A DNA stretch of 38,285 nucleotides, taken from assembly GCA_949287105.1 (NCBI GenBank), contig CASEFE010000136.1, positions 1 to 38,285 on the forward strand. Reading direction: 5' to 3'. Origin of the DNA: an uncultured Bacillota bacterium (GTDB lineage Bacteria; Bacillota; Clostridia; Christensenellales; Borkfalkiaceae). This document shows, in pieces, positions 8,678-17,681 of this stretch. A program made the position numbers and the translations under genes. The notes under the pieces were generated by a model that ran no database searches, was not told where the DNA came from, and saw only the letters and a list, made by a program, of their open reading frames with translations. Position 1 is the first letter of the stretch. The number at the start of each line of letters is the position of its first letter.

Positions 8678-10783
8678 TCAGAAACGCATAAACTTTATTT
8701 CGCCCGCCTTTAAGCGAACGGTTCCGAGATCTTTCACACAATCCCCGCAATGTACTTTGATTTTTGAAGTTTGCGCTCCCGTGTATAAATTCATTAAAAA
8801 TACGCCGTAATTTGTTCCGTCTGACAGCATCGTCGCATACACACTCGGATTGGAATGCTCCACGCAGGGCTTTGCGCCCAAATCTTTTAATACCTTTTCC
8901 ATTGCGTGTACCTGCACCATGTCTGTCGTCAACCACTGTCCGCTCAGATAATATACCTTGCCTTTTCCCTTTTTCATACAAAAACCGAGCGTATATTGTC
9001 CGTCGGCATCCTGCGCAAAAACTTCTGCCCCTTCCGGTATTTTTTTCAGTGCACGGGGACAGGTCACGTAAAACACCCTCTGCCCGTCCAAAAGAACGGC
9101 CGGCTTCTTGGAAGGATTCGGCATTTCCTCGATTTCTCCGAGATAATCGCGCAAAATCGTGCAGGACGCAAACGAATCGTTCAACGAAGGCAGCGTTCCG
9201 AGAATATACGCACATCCGCCCTCTTCCAAAAACGATACGATATTTTTCTGCGCCTTTTCGCTCATCACTTCGGGCGACATGACGACAAGCGGTCTATTCC
9301 GATCCAACTTTTCCGTAAGAAACGCAAAATTATAAGAATAGCACGAAGAAAACAAGGACACCGACAAACCTTTTATCAATCTGTCTTCGGTGGCAAGCGT
9401 TTCAGGAACATCGGCAAACTGCGCATATCCGTTGCCGCGCATTGTCTGCCATTCCACGCCAACTTGCACAGAATTGACTCGTTCCGCATTCACGAGCCAC
9501 TTGTTCTTTGCCATAAAACGATGAAATGCCTGCAACGCATAATAGGTCTTACGTATCTTTCCATCGGCTGTAACAGGCGCCTGATAATCGTATATATCTG
9601 TCGTCGAACCCATCCATTCGGGATTTTCTCCGCCCGTAAAGATATAATAATCCACTCCCTTCATGCCCAGCCCCAGATTCATCATATACCACTGATACAG
9701 ATCTTCCGCTAGTACGGGAGGGATGTCCGCATAAGCACCTGCCTGCATCTCCAACACGGTGAACGGATACCCCATCGCTCGCATGGCATCGACCGCATAC
9801 ACGTTCCGCATATACCATTTCGGCGTCGGGTGGAAGTTCGCCCAATTGACATCCAATGCATAGTAGTTATCGAATCCGATAAAAAACTTTTCGTCTTTCA
9901 TCTCTTCGCTCAATTCTTTCATGTAGTTGAGAAGATATGCGTTGGCGGCATTCGCCGTGACAGGTGTATCCACCCCGAATTCACGCAACCATTTCAACAA
10001 TTTTCCCGCATACACCGTCAAAGACCAGCAATAAAAATCATGATAGTCTTTTTCTGCTCGCGCGCGTTCCCGTCCTTCCAGCTTCCAATTTCTCGGATCG
10101 ATTTTCGAAAATGCCGTGTATTCCGTCTTATAGGCTTCGTTCAGAGCACCGATTTCCTTGTAACGCTCTTTCATAAATTGCGTATACAGCCCGTCTTCCC
10201 GTAAAAAGCCCATCGATTCTTCGTTATAATCGAGTGTTCCGCTCCACGTATGTATCCCTGCAAGTTCGTTGTCCAGCTGAATCATCGCAACCGGCCCGCC
10301 CGCACTGATCAGAAAAGGCTTGATCTTTTCTGCAAACTTTTCATAATATTCACGGAATTTTTCAAGCGCTATCGGATGCAGATACGAAAGCATATTATCG
10401 ATATCCTTGCCGTCTGCCGAACGCAATTGCACTTGCGGATACTTCTCATACAGCCACATCGGTACGCCGCCGCCAAACAATTCGGTATATATCAACGGAC
10501 CCGGCCGAAGATAGACAAACAAACCCTCTTCTTTGGCGATCGAAAGATATTCTGTCAGACAACGATAATCGACATCGTCAAACAATATTTTGCCCTCTTC
10601 CGGTTCATGGATCGACCAGGGTACCGACGTCGTTATTGCGTTCCCTCCCGCCTTTTTGAAAAGACGCATCCGCCTTCTCCAATCCTCTCTCGGTGTCCGA
10701 AAGTACGCGATCTCGCCGCCGATCAGAAAATCCCGCTTTCCTCCGATCATAAATCCCTTTTTGTCAAAATCAAATGTCTGCAC
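8678..10783 (-). CDS. GH35-like beta-galactosidase
   Basis: About 701 residues. The start is a GTG at 10783, nine bases after AAAGGAGG; an in-frame upstream ATG at 10816 would overlap the previous gene and lacks a ribosome site. The N-terminus follows the GH35 pattern: GEIAYFRTPREDW, AGGNAITTSVPWSIHEPEEG, and LRPGPLIYTE. The signature GGPVAMIQLDNELAG contains the acid/base Glu. VLEMQAGAY, about 190 residues later, is the candidate nucleophile segment. There is no signal peptide, so it should act inside the cell on imported galactosides. It follows the six-hairpin glycosidase gene by 20 bases. Exact linkage specificity cannot be read from the sequence. Confidence 0.85.
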   Translation of the reverse strand: MQTFDFDKKGFMIGGKRDFLIGGEIAYFRTPREDWRRRMRLFKKAGGNAITTSVPWSIHEPEEGKILFDDVDYRCLTEYLSIAKEEGLFVYLRPGPLIYTELFGGGVPMWLYEKYPQVQLRSADGKDIDNMLSYLHPIALEKFREYYEKFAEKIKPFLISAGGPVAMIQLDNELAGIHTWSGTLDYNEESMGFLREDGLYTQFMKERYKEIGALNEAYKTEYTAFSKIDPRNWKLEGRERARAEKDYHDFYCWSLTVYAGKLLKWLREFGVDTPVTANAANAYLLNYMKELSEEMKDEKFFIGFDNYYALDVNWANFHPTPKWYMRNVYAVDAMRAMGYPFTVLEMQAGAYADIPPVLAEDLYQWYMMNLGLGMKGVDYYIFTGGENPEWMGSTTDIYDYQAPVTADGKIRKTYYALQAFHRFMAKNKWLVNAERVNSVQVGVEWQTMRGNGYAQFADVPETLATEDRLIKGLSVSLFSSCYSYNFAFLTEKLDRNRPLVVMSPEVMSEKAQKNIVSFLEEGGCAYILGTLPSLNDSFASCTILRDYLGEIEEMPNPSKKPAVLLDGQRVFYVTCPRALKKIPEGAEVFAQDADGQYTLGFCMKKGKGKVYYLSGQWLTTDMVQVHAMEKVLKDLGAKPCVEHSNPSVYATMLSDGTNYGVFLMNLYTGAQTSKIKVHCGDCVKDLGTVRLKAGEIKFMRF

Positions 10784-10803
10784 AGCGCTTTTCCTCCTTT
10801 CGG

Positions 10804-12102
10804 TCATTTTCCGCAAAACAAATCAAAATTATCGGCAACCACGCGCGTAAGAATCGCCGCATACTCACAATATTTGTAAGGCCCGTATCCGATCGCTCTG
10901 CCGTCCATCAGCATGCCGTACCGCTCATACCAATATCCGCCGTCTTCCAGCCCGCGCTTGCCTACCAGCCGCACGCCTTCCCGAATACGGTCCCAATCCT
11001 TCATTTTCGCACTCGCCACCATATCGAGATACCATACGCGCCCCATCGCCGCCATGTCGTAAATTTTGATACGATCGGTCTTGAAATCCACTTCCTCCGC
11101 AAGCTCCCATTCCTGCACAAGATACGGCCGCGTAACGACCTGCGTCGGCATTCCTCCCCACCAAAAATCCGGCTCCGCCTTGATTTTTTTCCATACTTCC
11201 CGACTACGCCCTTCGTCCGCCAGTCCGAATGCGATCGCCGCAAAGTTTACATCCGTTAAACCGTGCAGATCCACAAGTCCGTGCTGCGGGTGGATGTATT
11301 CACCGAAATGATCGTTGACCCAATACCTTTCAATAAATGTCTTGCGCAACGCGTCCGCACGGCCTCTCCATTTCTCTTCCTCTTTGACCCTGCCCGTCGC
11401 CGCACACAACGAACAAAGATATTCCATTGCGTGATAGGCATAGCACTGCGAGATCCCGTCAAATTCTTTGCGCGGAATCATTTCCATATAAAATCCGCAG
11501 CCGGTAACCAAACCGTCTCGCATTTTTCCGACTATATATTCCCCTGCCTTCAATACGCTCGGAAGATTATTTTCAAGCCACGCCTTGTCCTTGCATGTCT
11601 CATAAATTTCATATGCCGTCATGATATAGCTGACTGCCGCCAAAACAGCCAAAGGATCTTCTTTCACCCAGTGACGATACAAACCGATCCATTGCTTCGG
11701 TTCATACCCCTCGCCCGGGTCGTATGTAAAGATATCGTCCGGATAACGCATTCCAGACAAACCTGTCGTGCGCGAAAAAGGATCCCGGCACTCTTCTTCG
11801 GGAAATACCGCAAACGGAACATTCCCGTCTTCCCGCTGCGCGGCTTTCACAAAATCAAAAAATCCCAGCGCCTGCCGCGTTTCCCCAAGTTTCAGATATG
11901 CCCCTGCCATCTGCCATGAATCCAATCCCGGCCATGTATTCTTTAACCCGAAACTGCTTCCGTCTGCCGTTATGCAAAAATGCCCCGGATATTCCCTGTC
12001 AATCCTCGCGCTGTCAAGATTTTTACAGACTGCCGCCCGAAATCCTTCCCTGACTGTCTCATCCGAAATTTGTGCGAGCATCTGATTTCCTTTTTCAATC
12101 AT
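10804..12102 (-). CDS. six-hairpin (alpha/alpha)6-barrel glycosidase-like protein
   Basis: This 432-residue cytoplasmic protein is built of helical hairpins typical of (alpha/alpha)6 glycosidases. Examples are NTWPGLDSWQMAGAYLKLG, AAQREDGNVPFAVFP, IGLYRHWVKEDPLAVLAAV, and DFWWGGMPTQVVTRPY. I cannot assign a GH family; it resembles debranching-enzyme/GH63/GH78-type barrels. It is the first gene after a strong promoter and an approximately 160-base leader. The ATG at 12102 has AAGGAG 11 bases upstream. A second in-frame ATG at 12081 has AAAGGA seven bases upstream and could be used instead. The upstream operon also reads toward it. Confidence 0.65.
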   Translation of the reverse strand: MIEKGNQMLAQISDETVREGFRAAVCKNLDSARIDREYPGHFCITADGSSFGLKNTWPGLDSWQMAGAYLKLGETRQALGFFDFVKAAQREDGNVPFAVFPEEECRDPFSRTTGLSGMRYPDDIFTYDPGEGYEPKQWIGLYRHWVKEDPLAVLAAVSYIMTAYEIYETCKDKAWLENNLPSVLKAGEYIVGKMRDGLVTGCGFYMEMIPRKEFDGISQCYAYHAMEYLCSLCAATGRVKEEEKWRGRADALRKTFIERYWVNDHFGEYIHPQHGLVDLHGLTDVNFAAIAFGLADEGRSREVWKKIKAEPDFWWGGMPTQVVTRPYLVQEWELAEEVDFKTDRIKIYDMAAMGRVWYLDMVASAKMKDWDRIREGVRLVGKRGLEDGGYWYERYGMLMDGRAIGYGPYKYCEYAAILTRVVADNFDLFCGK

Positions 12103-12139
12103 TTTCGTATGATCTCCTTGTTGATTTTATTTGAAAGAA

Positions 12140-12185
12140 AAGGCTTAAACCAAAAAATCTCTTTAAGATGTTTGATTTAAGCCTT
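12140..12185 (-). promoter_or_regulatory. leader hairpin upstream of the six-hairpin glycosidase gene
   Basis: A perfect 10-bp stem (AAGGCTTAAA/TTTAAGCCTT) encloses a 26-base loop that can pair internally (ATCT/AGAT). On the minus strand the stem ends in CCTTTTCTTTC. It lies inside the leader of the promoter at 12271-12299. It may be an attenuator, or a weak terminator for readthrough from the GH38 gene. Confidence 0.45.
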
Positions 12186-12270
12186 CTTGCTGACAGAATT
12201 TATATATTTTCAATACCGCTTCTTTTTCTAGTTTCGATTGCGGCGCATTTTAACCGCTGTATCGTTTTTT

Positions 12271-12299
12271 ATTGTAACATACTATAACCCCATTGTCAA
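12271..12299 (-). promoter_or_regulatory. strong sigma-A promoter of the six-hairpin/GH35 operon
   Basis: On the minus strand TTGACA (12294-12299) and TACAAT (12271-12276) are separated by exactly 17 bases. The predicted transcript starts near 12264, giving a leader of about 160 bases before the ATG at 12102. The rest of the 12103-12336 gap holds only the leader hairpin. Confidence 0.8.
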
Positions 12300-12336
12300 C
12301 AATAATTTTTCTTTCTGATACTCGCTTAAAAAATTT

Positions 12337-14802
12337 TTACAAATTTCCGTTTTTGATTTCAGGGATAAGTCGCAGCGTCACGATCCGATAAGGCTGTAAT
12401 CTGTCAGGTGCCATCGCTTGTTTCGATAAAGTTTCCGCCGTAACCCGATAACCCGGTATCTTCACGCACAAGGGCGTTTCCGACCCCGCCGCTTCATACA
12501 AACGAACCAAATATTCTTCTCCATCCTTGTAAAAAGCCGTTACGAGCGCATTTTTCTGTTTGATCTGTACCGGATAAAACTTTTCATCCTGTGAAGGGCG
12601 GCCGCGTCTATGATTTTTTACGACAACGGGCGGCAAATTTGCTGACTCATAAAAAGTCGCCGCATCCGCATCATCCAACCCGATTGCCACCGACCATGTA
12701 AACCTGTTTTCCCCGTCCTGCGTGCGGAGATTTTTCATCCATTGTTCGGTGGGCAGAGTATGTTTTTCCAAGCTTCCGGGATCATGCAACAACAAAAGAC
12801 GCAAAATGCCTTTTTCCGCCTGCAACAGCTTATGTCCCTGTGTGGCGGCAAGAATAATCCGCGTCCCGCCCGCCTCAAACGCCATAAATCCGTTGGCATA
12901 AATATTCCCCGGAAGATTCTGCTCGTAATCGTCGCTGCATATATCCGTTTCGGGGATGCGGTCTTCCGCTCCGAACGGAATACCTGCCCGCATCGAACCC
13001 GTGCAAGGAAACACCGCACTGTAATCGGCGGAACATCTTTCGGATATGAACCTCGTTTCAAAATCCATTCTGCCCGTTCGTTTGTCGACTGTTACCGTCT
13101 GATAAACGGGATTTTTTCCCAAACGACCGATCAAAGTAAACTTTAATCCGATCGGCCCGTCATACTCCGTGCGCACCTTTCTGAACACGCACGGCACTGA
13201 ATCCATAAAGGTAAATTCGGGAAGCCACGTTTCGGAAAGCCGTGTATGACGCATAGAAAGGCTTCCGAATGGTCCTTCGATATGAAAATCCGAGCCGTCT
13301 ACGGCGCAAATTCCGCTTGCGTTCAGCGTCAGCCGCAAACAACCTGCATCCATGACTTTCGGCGTTTTTAACAAACTTTCACGAGGATGAAACGGCTTTA
13401 TCGCTCCGTTTTTGAAGCGCACAACTTCAAACCCGATCCCTTCCGCATCCGCGTTGAAAAGACCGCGCACTGCGCTGAATTGAAATGACGCATATTTTTT
13501 ATCCGGACGATTTGTCTCTATAACCTGAACCGTACGGCCATCCTCCGTTTCGGTCGGTGAAGCCCCGAATGCAGAAGTGATCTCCGCTTCCGCCGTTCCG
13601 TTATACCTGGGCGCAGGATAGAAAACCAAATAATCCCCTTCCCCGCATACAAGGCCTGCCAATTCATCCAAAGTCTCTTCGTACAGTTTTTTTGCCGTCA
13701 GCAAAGCTGAATCTGCCCGATCCAGCAAATATTTAAGATCGTCCCAGATTGCCATTTCACCGGCATGACCGCTGATTTCATGCAATTCCATCCAAAGCTT
13801 TTGCACTGCGGACGTGTTTACACTTACCCCCCTCATCGATGCCACCGCATACAACCGTTCCAACGCCAGCAAACGATAAGACAGCGCATGCCGCCGACAA
13901 TATAAAGAATATTTCGGAGATTTAAAGGGAACATTGTACGATAATTCGCAATCATATAATTTCCCCTTATAGGTCGGAAGATCACACGTCTGCAATCGGT
14001 CAAAAAACATTTCCGGCGGAGCATACCGCATGGTTCCGTCTCCATGCTCTTGCATGGCTTTCATAAACGCAGCCATATCCGCAGGAACATCGCCGATCCC
14101 TAATCCCGGTATCACGTCATCACATCCCGCAGGCATAAAATAAATGCCCGTTTCATTTTTGTACGCCTGCTCTGAAAAATCTTTTTCAAATGCAGCCTTT
14201 GCGTTTTCATAGGAAGTCCCGTGCCGAAACGCGCTGTCGTACGAGAGAGTTCCGTAATATCCACGGTTGACAAGCACCGTCGAACCGTCCGCCCCCTGCC
14301 AATAAAATTGCTTGGGCACCCCTTTGCCGTTGAGCAATTTTTCCGGCCGGTAAAACATATAAAATTCATAACCGGCCTGCGACAGGATCTGCGGCATCTG
14401 ACTGTGTCCCGCCGCCGTATCCGCATTGAAAAAGAAACGAGATTTTCTGCCCGATAATTTTCGCAGTTTTTTTTGCCCGTCCAGTAAATTGCGTACATAC
14501 GCTTCCGCCTGCAACCAACCCGGCCTTCCAAGCGAATAGCCGCCTTCCGCAAACACGAGCCGCCCCGCACGCACAGCCGCATCAAACTGCTCTTTCCGCT
14601 CAGGGCAATACTTCAAAAACACTTCCAGCTGATGTGCATAATTATCGAAAAGATACACGTAATCCGTATGTTTTGCTGTATCGTCCAGAGCCGCTATGAT
14701 CGATGACAAATAACGCTCTATATGCCAACTGCGTGGATTGGTCCAGGAAAAATCGCCGTGGCAATAATCGACTGTATAAATTTCCGGTTTCTTATCCTTC
14801 AT
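12337..14802 (-). CDS. GH38-like alpha-mannosidase family protein
   Basis: This 821-residue cytoplasmic protein has GH38 architecture. Near the N-terminus YCHGDFSW (His15, Asp17) resembles the zinc-binding HxDxxW motif. FNADTAAGHSQMPQIL (Asp128) resembles the nucleophile segment that in GH38 reads DxFGHSxxxP. The C-terminal half, with ICAVDGSDFHIEG and later beta-rich stretches, fits the GH38 beta-sandwich domains. The canonical FG after the nucleophile is replaced by AA, so it belongs to a divergent branch and mannose specificity is not assured. AAGGAG precedes the start, ten bases after the DMT transporter stop. It is the last gene of the long ROK-led array. Confidence 0.75.
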   Translation of the reverse strand: MKDKKPEIYTVDYCHGDFSWTNPRSWHIERYLSSIIAALDDTAKHTDYVYLFDNYAHQLEVFLKYCPERKEQFDAAVRAGRLVFAEGGYSLGRPGWLQAEAYVRNLLDGQKKLRKLSGRKSRFFFNADTAAGHSQMPQILSQAGYEFYMFYRPEKLLNGKGVPKQFYWQGADGSTVLVNRGYYGTLSYDSAFRHGTSYENAKAAFEKDFSEQAYKNETGIYFMPAGCDDVIPGLGIGDVPADMAAFMKAMQEHGDGTMRYAPPEMFFDRLQTCDLPTYKGKLYDCELSYNVPFKSPKYSLYCRRHALSYRLLALERLYAVASMRGVSVNTSAVQKLWMELHEISGHAGEMAIWDDLKYLLDRADSALLTAKKLYEETLDELAGLVCGEGDYLVFYPAPRYNGTAEAEITSAFGASPTETEDGRTVQVIETNRPDKKYASFQFSAVRGLFNADAEGIGFEVVRFKNGAIKPFHPRESLLKTPKVMDAGCLRLTLNASGICAVDGSDFHIEGPFGSLSMRHTRLSETWLPEFTFMDSVPCVFRKVRTEYDGPIGLKFTLIGRLGKNPVYQTVTVDKRTGRMDFETRFISERCSADYSAVFPCTGSMRAGIPFGAEDRIPETDICSDDYEQNLPGNIYANGFMAFEAGGTRIILAATQGHKLLQAEKGILRLLLLHDPGSLEKHTLPTEQWMKNLRTQDGENRFTWSVAIGLDDADAATFYESANLPPVVVKNHRRGRPSQDEKFYPVQIKQKNALVTAFYKDGEEYLVRLYEAAGSETPLCVKIPGYRVTAETLSKQAMAPDRLQPYRIVTLRLIPEIKNGNL

Positions 14803-14811
14803 AAAATCTCC

Positions 14812-15744
14812 TTAAAACGCAAACAGTGCCGCCGATACGACCGCCAACACAATCGAAATGATTTGCATGCGGCTGACCGATTCCCGAAATGCCAAAACTC
14901 CGAAGAGAAATCCGAAAATCATGGCAAACGCGTTCAAGACCGAACTGGACATTACCGCTCCTACACCGCCGGGCGCAAGCGACAACATCGACATGTAGTT
15001 CGCAAGCCCTACAAATATTCCGCCCAACAAAGGCAACAGTACGGATGCCCAACGAAATTTCGGTTTTTCTCCTTCATCACCATTTTGTATGCTGATTTGC
15101 TTTCCTTCCTTTATAAGGGAACCGAGCCACATTCCCCCGCCCGCTACTGTCAAAAGTACTCCGTACAAAGCCAAAAAACCATCCGCAGGAGCTGCCGGAA
15201 TACTACCGTGATTCTGGTACACTAAAACACATAACGCACCTAATCCGTATACCACAAAGGCAACTACATACAAAATTGCCGTTCGTAAATTGCTTTTTTC
15301 CCGAAACATATGCGCCGCAGGCAATACAACGGCGACCAGCATGATCGCCATTCCGATCCCCTTGAATACGGTCACCGTATCGTGGTATACCAATATTCCC
15401 GCAACGGCAGGTACAAACATGCCGCCTAAAACCGCAAACATGGAAAAAAGACCAAGTTTTCCGTATACTACAGCTTTGATCCCGATAATATAAGCTGTAA
15501 ACGAACAACACGTATATAAAAATGACATCAGAAAAGTATATGGCGTAAGCCCCAGTGTCAACCGCCCAGCATCCAAACTGATTTTGACAAGAAAAAACAG
15601 GAAAACGGCCACGCCCGACAACATTTGCATTCGGGCGCAGGCCGATATGGATTGTCCGGCTGACCGTTGATACCATTTTACGGTCGCCATATTGGCCGCG
15701 GAACAAAATCCGCCAGCCGCTAAAATAAACCAAAAACGTAACAT
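14812..15744 (-). CDS. EamA/DMT-family transporter
   Basis: This 310-residue polytopic membrane protein has about ten hydrophobic segments in two halves, as in EamA/drug-metabolite transporters. An example is the C-terminal half with GGIFVGLANYMSMLSLAPG and AFAMIFGFLFGVLAF. The open frame extends 53 codons upstream into the previous gene, but MLRFWFILAAGG at 15744 is the natural membrane-protein start. No strong ribosome site is visible, so coupling to the upstream gene is possible. The placement between glycosidase genes suggests sugar or metabolite movement (the rhamnose transporter RhaT is in the same superfamily), but the substrate is unknown. Confidence 0.8.
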   Translation of the reverse strand: MLRFWFILAAGGFCSAANMATVKWYQRSAGQSISACARMQMLSGVAVFLFFLVKISLDAGRLTLGLTPYTFLMSFLYTCCSFTAYIIGIKAVVYGKLGLFSMFAVLGGMFVPAVAGILVYHDTVTVFKGIGMAIMLVAVVLPAAHMFREKSNLRTAILYVVAFVVYGLGALCVLVYQNHGSIPAAPADGFLALYGVLLTVAGGGMWLGSLIKEGKQISIQNGDEGEKPKFRWASVLLPLLGGIFVGLANYMSMLSLAPGGVGAVMSSSVLNAFAMIFGFLFGVLAFRESVSRMQIISIVLAVVSAALFAF

Positions 15745-15754
15745 ATGATTTTTT

Positions 15755-15775
15755 ACGGCGGCAAAATGCCGCCGT
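15755..15775 (-). repeat. intercistronic 9-bp hairpin
   Basis: A perfect GC-rich inverted repeat (ACGGCGGCA/TGCCGCCGT, 3-base loop) lies between the GH151-like gene stop and the DMT transporter start. On the minus strand it is followed by A rather than T, so it is not a standard terminator in the reading direction. It may stabilise or process the mRNA, or limit transporter translation. Confidence 0.6.
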
Positions 15776-15782
15776 ATCCCTA

Positions 15783-17681
15783 TTACTGCAATTGAAGTTC
15801 TATTGTAGCAAAAACATTGAGAAGCGGCAACACGATAATACGCTCTCCGTTTTCTTCCCGTATGGGCAAAGTCTCGCCCGTTTCCAACACGCGTGCAGCA
15901 CAAACTTCCGGTGCAACGGCGATTTTTATATCCGAAAGAGGCGTCAGGTCATCAAACGAACGGACACGCGCATTTTCATGATCGCCCGAGCGGTTCAAAA
16001 GCGTAAGATAAGTATGACCGTCTTTGCGCAATAATGTCATATCCGCACGACGGCGACGATACAGATGCGCCAACGGTGCTGAAAATGCTTTACTTAAAAT
16101 CTCTCGCACAATGTCCGTAAGAACAAAACTGTAATTTTGCCGATATTGCGCACCTAACGCAAACGGTACGACAAATACTTCACCTTTTCCGTATCCCTTT
16201 GTTATACACCAAGGTTTCGCATTGCTTTCTTTGTAACTGTCCGTATACCGCGCCCCCATCACACCGTCACCTGTGCATTCCGCGCCGCTCGTAATGATCC
16301 CGGTTACAAAACCGTTTTCTTCCAAAAATGTTTGGCCCTCAAATACTTCGCCCTTTTTCAAGGCGAACGTGTCCGCCACGTTATCAAGTGCATTCGCCCC
16401 GATCACAATCAGCTTTCCGCCGCGCTTTACATATGCGTCCAAACGATCTTTCAGTTCCGCTTCGATCACCTGCCAGTCCGGCAAAACAAGAACAGGATAT
16501 TCATCCATGCAACGTAAAGCATTGTGCGTAAACAATACATCCACACCGTATCCCGCATCCGTAAATGCAAGCGTCAAACCCGTTGTTTCCGCTACATACG
16601 GATCGTCGTACTTGGAAAATATCCATTTTTTATTGTGATAAAACCCTTTATTTGAGAATAAAATACCGATTTGCGGAATAACTTCCGCTTTATGTAAAAA
16701 CGAATGCGCACGCGCAAACTGCGCAAGTTCCTTCAAAATCGGTACGATCCAACGCTGAATATTTCCGCCCTTTTCAAAATTGTATACCTGTACTCCTCCG
16801 CCAAGACTCAGCGGTACGGCAATCTCCTGCAAAAGCTGAACTGCCGATTTGTTGACATAAATTCTGTTCTGAATATTAAATGCCCAAGCCATCAGATCCC
16901 AAGGTTTTCCCTGCCGGGGAAGGCATCGCGCTTCAAAACGGGCCGTATTCAGGCTATCGGTCGCATCGTAATCTCCCGAAATAAAATCGACATCTATCGT
17001 CGGCTGCTCGGGACAGAATGACGTATACATCCAGTTGCTTGCTATTTCAAATTCCGGATATTCGGCATGAACGGCGTCCACGTATTTTTTTACATACGCA
17101 AAAAATCCTTGGCGACAGAAATTTTTATACGCCTCAAACGATTCGCCCTCTTTTTCCGGTGTCAAACCCGTAGCTTCTTTGTATGCTTTCAATGCAACCT
17201 CGGAAAAATCCGGTTTCATCGCCCAGCATTCGGCGTCTACCCACGCGCCGTTGATACCGCGCGCCGCCAGTTCTTTTAACTGCGGAATCAGTACTTTATC
17301 TGCATACTCGGAAAATACACTGTTTTCGTTGGTCCAAACACCGTTTTCGTCATATTGACGCCACTCCGGATGTTCGGTTGACGCTTTCTGATCCCAGATA
17401 CCGCTGTAATGCGACAACAATGCAACATCGTATTTCGATGTGATCTTGCGCCATTCCGCCAAAAGATCCACCGCAAGCCCCGGCGCCGTATTTCCCAATT
17501 CGGAAAAATAACTCGCGTAACCGGGATGCCCCTTCGTATCGCATTGCACAAAATCCGGACGCACTTCTTCCATCAGATACGCAACGTCTTCGGCACGAAA
17601 ATTTTTGCCGAGTTCCGGCGTTTTTCCGTCCGCATGAAAATCAAAATGCAAGCCAAAATTACTTTCGCTTCGCCGTTTCAT
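15783..17681 (-). CDS. GH151/GH42-like TIM-barrel glycosidase (possible alpha-L-fucosidase)
   Basis: About 632 residues. The first 350 form a TIM-barrel-like domain: FGLHFDFHADG, VQCDTKGHPGYASY, and GINGAWVDAECW with an acidic pair. A trimerisation/GATase-like domain follows (YPVLVLPDWQVIE, GGKLIVIGANAL), then a beta-rich tail. This order is that of GH42 and GH151. The FDFH opening recalls GH151 alpha-L-fucosidases, but I cannot prove the family. There is no signal peptide. An in-frame ATG at 17705 precedes the ribosome site AAGGAG; the ATG at 17681 has correct spacing and is chosen. The gene overlaps the GH78-like gene by 23 bases, so translation is probably coupled. Confidence 0.6.
   Translation of the reverse strand: MKRRSESNFGLHFDFHADGKTPELGKNFRAEDVAYLMEEVRPDFVQCDTKGHPGYASYFSELGNTAPGLAVDLLAEWRKITSKYDVALLSHYSGIWDQKASTEHPEWRQYDENGVWTNENSVFSEYADKVLIPQLKELAARGINGAWVDAECWAMKPDFSEVALKAYKEATGLTPEKEGESFEAYKNFCRQGFFAYVKKYVDAVHAEYPEFEIASNWMYTSFCPEQPTIDVDFISGDYDATDSLNTARFEARCLPRQGKPWDLMAWAFNIQNRIYVNKSAVQLLQEIAVPLSLGGGVQVYNFEKGGNIQRWIVPILKELAQFARAHSFLHKAEVIPQIGILFSNKGFYHNKKWIFSKYDDPYVAETTGLTLAFTDAGYGVDVLFTHNALRCMDEYPVLVLPDWQVIEAELKDRLDAYVKRGGKLIVIGANALDNVADTFALKKGEVFEGQTFLEENGFVTGIITSGAECTGDGVMGARYTDSYKESNAKPWCITKGYGKGEVFVVPFALGAQYRQNYSFVLTDIVREILSKAFSAPLAHLYRRRRADMTLLRKDGHTYLTLLNRSGDHENARVRSFDDLTPLSDIKIAVAPEVCAARVLETGETLPIREENGERIIVLPLLNVFATIELQLQ

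Noticed and set aside
15744..15903. 53-codon upstream extension of the DMT transporter
   Set aside because: It overlaps the GH151-like gene, is not hydrophobic in the way of the family, and the start at 15744 gives a normal membrane protein.
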